A stretch of DNA of 64,000 nt, from NCBI RefSeq assembly GCF_034347425.1, contig NZ_CP133779.1:1240001-1304000 (forward strand), written 5' to 3'. Positions 1 to 6,869 of this stretch are shown in pieces. Positions within the stretch are counted from its first letter, which is position 1, and every line of letters begins with the position of its first letter. Origin of the DNA: Undibacterium sp. CCC3.4 (lineage in GTDB: Bacteria; Pseudomonadota; Gammaproteobacteria; Burkholderiales; Burkholderiaceae_D). Under the pieces are notes generated by a model that saw only the letters and a program-made list of their open reading frames with translations, was not told the DNA's origin and ran no database searches. The translations under genes were made by a program, and so were the position numbers.

Positions 1-228
1 TGCGAGCCCACTGAAGTGAGCTTTATCCGGGCATTCCACTTGATCCAGTTCGAGCTGCATTGGGCTGCCGTCACCAGATCCTATGGCAAGCTGCCCGCTT
101 CGATGAAGCATCTACGCGAAAGGCTGGTTAGCCTCCTCAATGACGAACGGCCCGATCGTCAATACGACCGGGCCGTCAAGGCTAGACCAAACCGCTATGC
201 CGTTCGTATTGTGCGAAAAACTGCTTAA
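1..228 (+). pseudogene. IS4-family transposase, C-terminal end (cut by window start)
   Basis: The reading frame is open from the first base and ends with TAA at 226-228. The visible 75 residues read like the extreme C-terminus of IS4-type DDE transposases: a conserved stretch with WAAVTRSYGKLP, then LRERL, then a basic tail with RPNRYAVR. The catalytic DDE residues lie upstream of the window, so whether the element is intact cannot be judged. The family call rests on similarity of the tail only. Confidence 0.6.
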
Positions 229-405
229 CTGAACGGCATTAGCCGTGGATGGCGGTATTTTTTTGCTCCGGACTTGCGATCAAGCGAACCAGCATACCTG
301 TGGATTAAAAGTCACATGCACGACTAGTTAAAGCGCGTATCGGTAATTGCTTCGTCATATTTGCTATTTAAAATATGCCGTTTAACAACATCATACTGAT
401 ACCAA

Positions 406-2421
406 ATGAATAACTTTCGATGTCTTCCTGTTTTAACTTTATTGCCTGTTTCACTGGCATTCATGCTGGCTGGCTGCGGAGGAAGCACCAGCTCGGTCGC
501 TCTGGTACCAGTACCTGTGCCGGTATCTATTTCCGCGCCAACTGGACTCGGCTATGTGGATGCAGCGCCCGTTCAAGATACGAGCAAAGTCTTACCCTAT
601 GTGAACTACGCATACACCAACCAGCGTGGATATGCCCAATATGCTACGGCAGACACCAATGCCGGCGTGCGCGTGGTAGCTGGTTTTCTGAGTCTTTGGA
701 CGCCAAGCACTTTACTTGTTGATGCCGGTGCGTCTGCGCCAGCGGTCGGTAGTTTTCCAGCTGTTACCACATCAACTTGGAAAGGCCTTCCCGGCGATCC
801 TAGCGATGGTAAGAAAACCAATTCAGCTATTCTCGATGCGAATATTCAGTATGTGATCAATGCAACCGCCAGCCGAACTGCTGATCAAGCAACGGCCGCA
901 TACTTAGATGATCGTCGCAATAAAGGCTACAGTGTTGCCGACGGTATGGGACCGTTAACCACCGTCTGGCGAACTGCCACCGGTCAAACTACCTCGATTA
1001 CCAGCGTCGCTGCCGATGCGGCAACGGTTCTGTATAACGACTCCGGCAACAATCTGGGGGTTGGTTCTTCTGCTGGAAATACAAGTTTTGGAACCGTGGT
1101 TGACTTCCTCAACAGTCCGGCCTTCGGCTCCACCGAGCCGGCCAAACGGTTTTTTAAATATGCACGTCCTTGGCGTTGGTCCGGCAGTGTCGCCCTGCTG
1201 CCAACTCTGGTTCCCGCGGTATCGACTACGCCGACAACGGATGGTGGCTTCATCAGTGGACATTCGGCCGAAGCGATGCGTGACGCCTTGATGATGGCAT
1301 ATGTCGTACCCGAGCGTTTTCAAGAGATGTTGTCGCGTGCATTAGAGTTAGGCGAAAATCGAATTTATGCTGGCATGCATTCGCCATTAGATGTCATTGG
1401 TGGGCGCATACAAGCGCAAGCAGTCATTACCGCTGCACTGTATGCCAATTCTGTCCAGTCAACGAGTAATCCTGACGGCAGCACAAGCACAGTGCCTGAT
1501 ATGCGTAACAAAGCTTATGCGCAGGCACACTCAAGCTTGATGACAGCTGCTGGCGTAGCGGATCAAGCCGCTTTTACTGCCTTTGCACATTCCGGCACTG
1601 CAGCAAATGATCGTTTTTCAAGCTGGTCGACTAATCAGGCTAATTATTTGCGTCGGTTGACATATGGCTTCAGCCAGATCGGCGATGCCAAGCAAGCGGC
1701 TGTCGTTCCTATGGGCGCAGAATTGCTGCTTGAAACTCGCCTGCCTTATTTAACTGCAGCACAGCGTCGTGTCGTGTTAAAAAGTACGGCACTGGCATCG
1801 GGTTATCCGGTCATGGATGATGCAGAGGGATGGGGGCGTCTCAATTTGTTCGCGGCGGCGGACGGCTACGGCAATTTCAACGGTGATGTCAGTGTAACGA
1901 TGGACGCGGCACAAGGTGGATTTAATGCACTCGACAGCTGGAAAAATAATATTGCCGGCGCAGGTATGCTGATGCTTAATGGCACAGGAAAACTCCATTT
2001 AACTGGCAACAACAGCTACAGCGGCGGAACCATCCTTAATGGCGGTACGCTGATAGGCGATTCTGCTACGGCGTTTGGTACTGGTGACGTGTATGTTACC
2101 AACGGAACATTGAGCTGTAGCGCACCAGCAGGATTACTGCTTGGAGGGAATATGACCAGCTTACCTGCGGCAACATTGAATGTCGTTGTGAGTGCCATCG
2201 GTCAAACTTCAATTAATGTAGCCAAGGTCGCTACGCTGGCGGGAACACTGAATGTCAGCTTCGCTGCCGGAGTAACACCAGCGGTGGGTACCGTATTGAC
2301 GATTGTTTCGGCGGGTACGGTACAAGGTACGTTCAGCAACATTATAGTCAATGGATTTCAAGCTACTCCGATTTATACCAGCAAAGGAATGCAGCTTCAA
2401 ATTACCGCTTTAGCTTTGTAA
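406..2421 (+). CDS. PAP2-family phosphatase lipoprotein with C-terminal autotransporter-type repeat
   Basis: This 671-residue protein begins with a lipoprotein signal peptide (lipobox LAGC, Cys24), so it is probably anchored in the outer membrane or periplasm. The middle carries the three signatures of the PAP2/vanadium-haloperoxidase fold: K-x6-RP near residues 247-255 (KRFFKYARP), SGH near 284-286, and R-x5-H-x3-D near 319-329 (RIYAGMHSPLD). Family members remove phosphate from organic esters or lipids. Around residues 525-565 there is a motif of the autotransporter-associated beta-strand repeat type (NNSYSGGTILNGGTL), followed by a glycine- and valine-rich tail. No beta-barrel is visible, so it is not a classical autotransporter. 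Substrate unknown. Confidence 0.8.
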   Translation: MNNFRCLPVLTLLPVSLAFMLAGCGGSTSSVALVPVPVPVSISAPTGLGYVDAAPVQDTSKVLPYVNYAYTNQRGYAQYATADTNAGVRVVAGFLSLWTPSTLLVDAGASAPAVGSFPAVTTSTWKGLPGDPSDGKKTNSAILDANIQYVINATASRTADQATAAYLDDRRNKGYSVADGMGPLTTVWRTATGQTTSITSVAADAATVLYNDSGNNLGVGSSAGNTSFGTVVDFLNSPAFGSTEPAKRFFKYARPWRWSGSVALLPTLVPAVSTTPTTDGGFISGHSAEAMRDALMMAYVVPERFQEMLSRALELGENRIYAGMHSPLDVIGGRIQAQAVITAALYANSVQSTSNPDGSTSTVPDMRNKAYAQAHSSLMTAAGVADQAAFTAFAHSGTAANDRFSSWSTNQANYLRRLTYGFSQIGDAKQAAVVPMGAELLLETRLPYLTAAQRRVVLKSTALASGYPVMDDAEGWGRLNLFAAADGYGNFNGDVSVTMDAAQGGFNALDSWKNNIAGAGMLMLNGTGKLHLTGNNSYSGGTILNGGTLIGDSATAFGTGDVYVTNGTLSCSAPAGLLLGGNMTSLPAATLNVVVSAIGQTSINVAKVATLAGTLNVSFAAGVTPAVGTVLTIVSAGTVQGTFSNIIVNGFQATPIYTSKGMQLQITALAL

Positions 2422-2664
2422 ATGTAACAACATACGCTATCGGCTGATTTTTACCGACAAGCATGTCCATACACCCGCCCTCAGCTCAACGCCTTGTGTC
2501 GTTGTAGCTGGGGTGTCGCGGATCACCGACTTTAACTTCACGTCTTGCTACAGCAAGGGGCTTTGGTCTCGCCGCCACGCCCGTCCGTTGCCGGTGCGTA
2601 GCGCCGGCACCAGTGGCTGCAACGGGTAGAAGATTCTCTGCCCTTGCAAATCGTTCGGCTCGTT
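2422..2664. other. Non-coding or decayed stretch beyond the HEPN-like remnant
   Basis: No convincing gene is visible. It lies downstream of the truncated HEPN-like reading frame on the minus strand and may be its decayed continuation, but I could not recover recognisable protein sequence. No clear terminator for the PAP2 lipoprotein gene was found. Confidence 0.4.
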
Positions 2665-2781
2665 TCAGTCAGGCGCGCGCTCACAAGCGGAACGTACCAG
2701 ACCGTCAAACTCGCGCAGACTGGAAGCTTCAACCTTGAGCTTACGAATCTTGAGCAGATTCGCCAAGGCGTCTGAGGACAT
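2665..2781 (-). pseudogene. Truncated N-terminus of HEPN-like partner of a nucleotidyltransferase
   Basis: A 38-codon frame starts at ATG 2781 behind a good ribosome site (GGAG six bases upstream) and ends at TGA 2665-2667. It reads MSSDALANLLKIRKLKVEAS and continues with a segment containing EFDGLVRSACERAPD. This resembles the start of the small proteins normally encoded directly after wHTH-nucleotidyltransferase genes, whose full length is usually well above 100 residues. Its start overlaps the end of the upstream nucleotidyltransferase remnant, as expected for a coupled pair. The rest of the protein is missing, so it is called a remnant. The HEPN assignment comes from context and memory of the family. 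Confidence 0.5.
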
Positions 2782-2944
2782 CTTCGTCTCCTATAAGAAA
2801 CAGTTTTTCTTGCTCTAATACCCGCATTAAAAAATGCTGCTGTTCCTGCTGTCGTTTTCTGAATTCCGCCACCGTAAACTGCGTTGGATTAATTGGGCGG
2901 GCCAGTATCTGCTCGGCCGACGACAAAGCCGACAGCAGTGTCGT
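2741..2944 (-). pseudogene. C-terminal remnant of wHTH-nucleotidyltransferase regulator
   Basis: The sequence LLSALSSAEQILARPINPTQ, followed by a helix-rich tail ending FLIGDEDVLRRLGESAQDS, matches the C-terminal third of the roughly 190-residue nucleotidyltransferase-domain proteins that carry an N-terminal winged helix. The frame runs into the right end of the IS605 element at about 2945, and the residues beyond that are IS-derived. The matching N-terminus is on the other side of the element at 4710-4799. The middle, with the end of the winged helix and the GS-x-D-x-D nucleotidyltransferase core, is absent. The insertion is therefore associated with a deletion of roughly 80-90 codons. Confidence 0.6.
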
Positions 2945-3100
2945 TTGACATCCTCGCCGCCCTAAAGGACAGGGATTCCTACGGCGCTCAAACAAAAACT
3001 GCTTGAGTCGCTTCGGTGGGTTCCTGCTTCATCGAGCGGCCTGACTGCGCCGACTCTCCACAGGCTAACAAGCGGTATCCCCGCTCTAAAACATTGATCG
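2945..3100 (-). ncRNA. Predicted TnpB guide-RNA (omega RNA) region
   Basis: In IS200/IS605 elements the RNA that guides TnpB is made from the 3' end of tnpB and the right end of the element, and the guide itself is the flanking DNA just past that end. Here this corresponds to the minus-strand region ending at 2945, with its conserved stem (CCCTGTCC/GGACAGGG type sequence near 2955-2975). The predicted guide would begin ACGACACTGCTGTCGG at 2944 and run leftwards into the nucleotidyltransferase remnant. The 5' limit is a guess. No expression evidence is available. Confidence 0.4.
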
Positions 3101-4193
3101 CACCAACCACATCGGCGTGATTTTCATAGCCGCAATCGACGCACAAGAATTTTGCTTGTGTTTGCCGATTGTCCTTTGATACGTGACCGCAGCACGGGCA
3201 AGTGCGACTGGTGTTGTGTGGAGGAACGGCCAGCAGCGTGCCGCCATTCCACGACACCTTGTAGTCGAGCTGCCGCCTGAACTCGCCCCAGCCTTGGTCG
3301 AGAATGGAGCGATTCAGGCCGGACTTCTGTTTCACTATCTTGCCGTGTTGTTCGCTGTTGCCCTTGGAAGACTTGGACATGTTCCGTACTTGCAAATCCT
3401 CAATACAAACGAGCGCGTGGTTTTGGCTGATCGTCGTTGTGATTTTGTGCAGGAAGTCTTTTCGGGTGTTAGCGATGACGGTGTGAATCTTCTGGACGCG
3501 GGCTTTCGCCTTCTTCCAGTTACTGCTGAACTTGAGCTTGCGGCTCATGCGACGTTGATAGCGTGCAAGGCGCTGCTGATGTTTCTTAAAACTATTGAGC
3601 GGCGCAATGAAACTCTCGTCGCTCATGGTGGCGAACCGCGCAATGCCGACATCGATGCCGATGGCGCTTGTCGCCGTTGGCAATGGCTGCTCAACTTCGC
3701 GCTCGGTTTGAATCGAAACGAACCATTTGCCGTTAGACTGACTAACAGTGACATTACTCACTTCACCCAACGCGTCACGACTATTGCGGTAACGAATCCA
3801 GCCGAGCTTAGGTAGAAATATACGACTGTTGGGTTGATCTAATTTGCATCCTTGAGGATAACGGAAACTATCCCCCCGCCCTTTTTTCTTGAAGCGAGGG
3901 AAGTCGGCACGTTTGGCGAAGAAATTGCTATAGGCTCGTTCCAAATCCTTCAATGTTTGCTGCAATGCCTGAGATGGCGTTTCTGTCAGCCAAGTCGTCT
4001 CTGCCTTCCATCCTACAAGACTTTTGCACAGGCCAGCATATCCCTGTTTTTTCTGACCCTGTTCGTATAAGGATTTTTGCATCGCTAAAGCCTTGTTATA
4101 GGCGAACCGACACGCGCCAGCGAAGCGGCGCATGTCGCGCTGCTGTTTGCCGTCTGGCATCAGTTCGTATTTAAAGGCTTGAAGTCTTTGCAT
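2988..4193 (-). CDS. tnpB: IS605-family TnpB, RNA-guided nuclease
   Basis: This 401-residue protein has the full TnpB layout: an N-terminal helix-turn-helix/wedge region, then a RuvC-like nuclease with Asp181 (GIDVG), Glu265 (IEDL) and Asp361 (NHADVVGA). A zinc finger sits between the last two motifs (C332-x2-C335 and C351-x2-C354). All catalytic and zinc-binding residues are present and there is no frameshift, so it is predicted to be active. Relatives cut DNA matching the element's own guide RNA, which helps the element persist after excision. It starts at ATG 4193, 21 bases from the divergent tnpA start. Confidence 0.9.
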   Translation of the reverse strand: MQRLQAFKYELMPDGKQQRDMRRFAGACRFAYNKALAMQKSLYEQGQKKQGYAGLCKSLVGWKAETTWLTETPSQALQQTLKDLERAYSNFFAKRADFPRFKKKGRGDSFRYPQGCKLDQPNSRIFLPKLGWIRYRNSRDALGEVSNVTVSQSNGKWFVSIQTEREVEQPLPTATSAIGIDVGIARFATMSDESFIAPLNSFKKHQQRLARYQRRMSRKLKFSSNWKKAKARVQKIHTVIANTRKDFLHKITTTISQNHALVCIEDLQVRNMSKSSKGNSEQHGKIVKQKSGLNRSILDQGWGEFRRQLDYKVSWNGGTLLAVPPHNTSRTCPCCGHVSKDNRQTQAKFLCVDCGYENHADVVGAINVLERGYRLLACGESAQSGRSMKQEPTEATQAVFV

Positions 4194-4214
4194 AGTTCGA
4201 TCCTACTCTGGTCT

Positions 4215-4634
4215 ATGAGCGAAGACAACAACGATATTAGTAAGGGAAGACACTGCGTTTTTATGATGCATGTACATCTGGTCTTTGTGACAAAATACCG
4301 ACGTGGCGTATTCACAAAAGACATTCTTGACGATTTACGCCCAATATTAGCCAGTGTCTGCAATGACTTTGAATCGGAACTGGTGGAGTTTGACGGTGAG
4401 GACGACCACGTTCACCTGTTGCTGAACTACCCGCCTAAAGTGGCCGTGTCAAAACTGGTCAATAGTCTCAAGGGAATATCAAGTTTGATGATTCGAAAGA
4501 AAAAATATCCGAGCATTCAAAAGAAGTTATGGGGTGGCGCTTTATAGTCGCCCAGCTACTTTGCTGGAAGCTGTGGTGGCGCTCCTATTGCTGTGATTCG
4601 CAAGTACATTGAGCAACAACAAACGCCACACTAA
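4215..4634 (+). pseudogene. tnpA: IS605-family TnpA (Y1 HUH transposase) with premature amber codon
   Basis: The protein starts MSEDNNDISKGRHCVF at ATG 4215 and has the HUH metal-binding motif (H65-V-H67 in DDHVHLLL). Codon 111 is TAG at 4545-4547, exactly where relatives have a tryptophan (WGGAL-W-SP). The frame then continues intact (SPSYFAGSCGGAPIAVIRKY and IEQQQTPH) to TAA at 4632-4634. The catalytic tyrosine expected in the YIEQQ motif is Tyr131, downstream of the stop. A single base change therefore removes the nucleophile, and the transposase should be inactive unless the amber codon is suppressed. An in-frame ATG at 4179 is possible, but relatives start near 4215. Confidence 0.85.
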
Positions 4635-4709
4635 ATCAAGAGTTCAAGGCAAGGAAGGCTTCGCCTTCCGAGCTATCCATCCCCGACCTGAAGAGACGGG
4701 GCTTTTCGC

Positions 4710-4799
4710 TCAATTCCGGTAAAAAGCATCATCAACCCGGACGAACAACAAGGCCAGTATTTTCTGCAGCGAAGGGGAGAACAGGGCGTCGGCTATCAT
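4710..4799 (-). pseudogene. N-terminal remnant of wHTH-nucleotidyltransferase regulator
   Basis: From ATG 4799 the frame reads MIADALFSPSLQKILALLFV followed by RVDDAFYRN, and stops at the TGA created by the IS605 left end (4710-4712). The pattern ADALFSP-x-LQ-x-ILALLF is typical of the first helix of winged-helix nucleotidyltransferase proteins. The C-terminal part of the same gene lies beyond the IS element at 2741-2944. A perfect inverted repeat sits directly upstream. Confidence 0.55.
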
Positions 4800-4837
4800 G
4801 TGCCATATTTCAGCATGATCATACCAAAATATGGCAC
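4800..4837. promoter_or_regulatory. Perfect 11-bp inverted repeat upstream of the nucleotidyltransferase start
   Basis: GTGCCATATTT (4800-4810) and AAATATGGCAC (4827-4837) are exact inverted copies separated by 16 bases. They touch the start codon of the decayed winged-helix gene at 4799. The arrangement fits an autoregulatory operator for the lost regulator. There is no T-tract, so it does not look like a terminator. Confidence 0.45.
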
Positions 4838-5144
4838 GGAAACGACGTGTAGAAGTTCTCAACGCTGTTTAACAAGCAAGAGAAGCTGGCATGGCGCGAG
4901 CCAGTCCAAAAAGCAAGGGAGCAGGCGCATAACATTGAGCGCAGCAACACACTTGCTATCAGCCGTTGACGAATTTTTCTTTAAGTAACTACAATTAGAA
5001 GCTACAATGAAAGCGTAACAACTCAATAGCCCGTCTGGTCCGACGGTGGAAAAGTCTGCTGAAAAGCTTTGCATCCCAGCGCGTCGCGTCTCCGTCACTC
5101 ACCGGCCCCAAGTTCAGGCTTGCAAACTGTCCGTCAGATTTTTG
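4838..5144. other. Region between the decayed module and brnT
   Basis: No complete gene was recognised. One plus-strand frame (about 4853-4969) reads KLAWREPVQKAREQAHNIER and then SNTLAISR before a stop, which looks protein-like, but it has no start codon of its own and I do not recognise it. It may be debris of another gene. The right part should contain the brnTA promoter. Confidence 0.35.
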
Positions 5145-5423
5145 ATGAAACTTGAATGGAATGCCGATAAGGCGGCACGCAACCTGAATAAGCATGGTAT
5201 TTCGTTCGAGGATGCCGAGCTGGTTTTTTACGATACCCGACGGATAGAAGTCTACGACGGGCGCGAGGACTATGGGGAAGACCGATGGGTCACGATTGGA
5301 CTGGCTTACTCGGCAGTCCTGTATGTGGTCTATACCGTTCGACACGCGGAAACCATACGCCTTATCTCTGCGAGGAAAGCCAATGCCGATGAAAGAAAGA
5401 AATATCGTGAAACGCACTCTTGA
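5145..5423 (+). CDS. brnT: BrnT-family type II toxin (ribonuclease)
   Basis: From ATG 5145 the 92-residue protein begins MKLEWNADKAARNLNKHGIS, the hallmark opening of BrnT toxins, and ends with the conserved RLISARKAN-x-x-ERKKY motif. BrnT proteins are RelE-like ribonucleases that stall translation and are neutralised by BrnA encoded next door. An upstream in-frame ATG at 5046 would add 33 residues without family similarity, so the internal start is preferred. The 3' end overlaps brnA, as usual for this pair. Confidence 0.85.
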   Translation: MKLEWNADKAARNLNKHGISFEDAELVFYDTRRIEVYDGREDYGEDRWVTIGLAYSAVLYVVYTVRHAETIRLISARKANADERKKYRETHS

Positions 5424-5745
5424 CCTGAAAAAGCTGCCGCGCTTAAGCCCCGAGAAAAAAGCCAGACTCGATGCCGTGGCGTCAATGCCTGATGCGCAGA
5501 TCGACTACAGCGATGCAGCGTTTCTGCCTGATGCGGTTTGGATGAAAGCAGCCGCGGAGTTGCCGCACACGAAGCAGCAAATCACCTTGCGTATTGATGC
5601 GGAAGTGCTCGATTTTTTCAAGCACGGCGGTAAACGCTATCAGTCCCGCATCAATGCCGTGCTGCGCTCTTATGTAGAAGCCCATAAGACACATGCGCAA
5701 GCAATCGGGTCTCATTCACGTAAAACCAAGGAAGCGCAGAGTTAA
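5389..5745 (+). CDS. brnA: BrnA-family antitoxin
   Basis: The protein begins MKERNIVKRTLDLKKLPRLS and is about 118 residues long. The C-terminal half has the ribbon-helix-helix DNA-binding pattern seen in BrnA: KQQITLRIDAEVLDFFK, then the glycine turn, then RYQSRINAVLRSYVEAHK. BrnA binds BrnT and represses the shared promoter. The start overlaps brnT by 35 bases. An AGGAAAG ribosome site at about 5373-5379 suits ATG 5389, though ATG 5383 is also possible. The tail (AQAIGSHSRKTKEAQS) is slightly longer than typical. Confidence 0.85.
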   Translation: MKERNIVKRTLDLKKLPRLSPEKKARLDAVASMPDAQIDYSDAAFLPDAVWMKAAAELPHTKQQITLRIDAEVLDFFKHGGKRYQSRINAVLRSYVEAHKTHAQAIGSHSRKTKEAQS

Positions 5746-5849
5746 TCGCAGTGGAATGGGCCGTTGCCAATGAGGAGGCAACGCAGCAGTGCGCCTCAAT
5801 GGCGGCGGGCAAACCGCTTGGATTAAATTTGCGTTTCCCTGGCAGTTCA

Positions 5850-6737
5850 TCAAAACCCCTGCGAAAATTGCGATAACTTGGCTTTTTTCTTCATCCGCGC
5901 CGGCGTCACCCCGTAAGCCGCTTTAAAGCTCGCGGTCAGGTGGCTCTGATTCCCAAAGCCACAGTCTTGCGCGATCCTTTCGATGGCCAGGTCAGTCTGT
6001 GTCAGCAGCTCGGCGGCGCGTTGCAAGCGCAAGCGTAAAATATAGCGATGCGGCGTGCTGCCCATCGCTTGTAGGAACAAGCGACGGAAATGCGAAGTAC
6101 TGATGCCGGCGCGCTGCGCTAATTCGGCCATCGACAAGCTGGCGGCCAAGTTTGCTTGCATCCACCCGAGTACCACTTCCAAACGTCCTAATTGCAGATT
6201 GGGCGGGCGGATGGCGGCACTGCGTAATCCTTCCAGCGCGCGACAAGCTTGTTCTACCATGAGGGCAGCCAGCCTTGCCAAATAGGCGGCATCGGTGCGC
6301 TCTTGGCTTAATTCATCGACAATCTGCCGCGCCAGCGCACTGACCAAGCCATCGTTGAAGGGGACCAAGCCCGGCATGCTGCTGAGCAGGGTTTGCAAGC
6401 GGATGGCGTCGCCACTGAGCGGTTCACAAAAGTAAAACACCGCGACATCAATCGCACCGTCGAAGCGCCACTCGGTCGCACAATTCGCCGCCATGGCAGC
6501 GGAGAAGCTGGGAATCGAATCGAACTGCGACGCCTCGGACAGTCCTTCGTGCGCTCGTGCACCACCTAAATGGGATAGCAAGACCATGGCCGGCAAAGCG
6601 GGAATCTGGCGTTGCGTGGCTTGAAAAAAATACCGTTCGGCCCGCAAGGACGACGCGCCAGCGCTACCGATGGCAAGCACACCCGATATCACCGGCACGA
6701 CACCCAGAAGTTTGCTGACTTGTTCCCAGACTTGCAT
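5850..6737 (-). CDS. AraC-family transcriptional regulator
   Basis: This 295-residue protein has a C-terminal AraC/XylS DNA-binding domain at about residues 190-290 with two helix-turn-helix units (SMAELAQRAGISTSHFRRLF and IERIAQDCGFGNQSHLTASF). The N-terminal 180 residues are a ligand-sensing region that I cannot assign to a named family. It is transcribed away from the alkane hydroxylase gene, with a shared 132-base promoter region. Control of that gene by this protein is an inference from gene order. Confidence 0.85.
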   Translation of the reverse strand: MQVWEQVSKLLGVVPVISGVLAIGSAGASSLRAERYFFQATQRQIPALPAMVLLSHLGGARAHEGLSEASQFDSIPSFSAAMAANCATEWRFDGAIDVAVFYFCEPLSGDAIRLQTLLSSMPGLVPFNDGLVSALARQIVDELSQERTDAAYLARLAALMVEQACRALEGLRSAAIRPPNLQLGRLEVVLGWMQANLAASLSMAELAQRAGISTSHFRRLFLQAMGSTPHRYILRLRLQRAAELLTQTDLAIERIAQDCGFGNQSHLTASFKAAYGVTPARMKKKAKLSQFSQGF

Positions 6738-6869
6738 GTGAGATCCAAAAAATGAGCATTTATCGATAAAACCAGTGCCAGTTTATATCACTTTTGCGCC
6801 AATAAAAGGCTGACAATAAACACACTGGCGATGCGCACATACAGCCAGACCACCATCACGGAGACCAAC

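Larger units (their letters stand above)
2945..4709. mobile_element. IS200/IS605-family element (tnpB plus broken tnpA)
   Basis: The element holds divergent tnpB (minus) and tnpA (plus) genes. The end downstream of tnpB, read on the minus strand, finishes with the stem sequence CCCTGTCCTTTAGGGCGG and then GATGTCAA. The TCAA is the usual right-end cleavage tetranucleotide of relatives such as IS608. The end beyond tnpA has a subterminal hairpin (CCCCGACCTGAAGAGACGGGG, arms at 4681-4700) and abuts a TTGA on the minus strand. There are no terminal inverted repeats and no target duplication, as expected for this family. Boundaries are set from these end motifs and from the interrupted host gene, and could be off by a few bases. 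Confidence 0.75.

Noticed and set aside
3183..3815. Long plus-strand open frame opposite tnpB
   Set aside because: It is the shadow of the intact tnpB on the other strand. It has no family resemblance and no ribosome site.
4800..4988. Short plus-strand frame starting inside the inverted repeat
   Set aside because: No ribosome site, low-quality composition, and it crosses the operator-like repeat. A different frame in the same DNA looks more protein-like.
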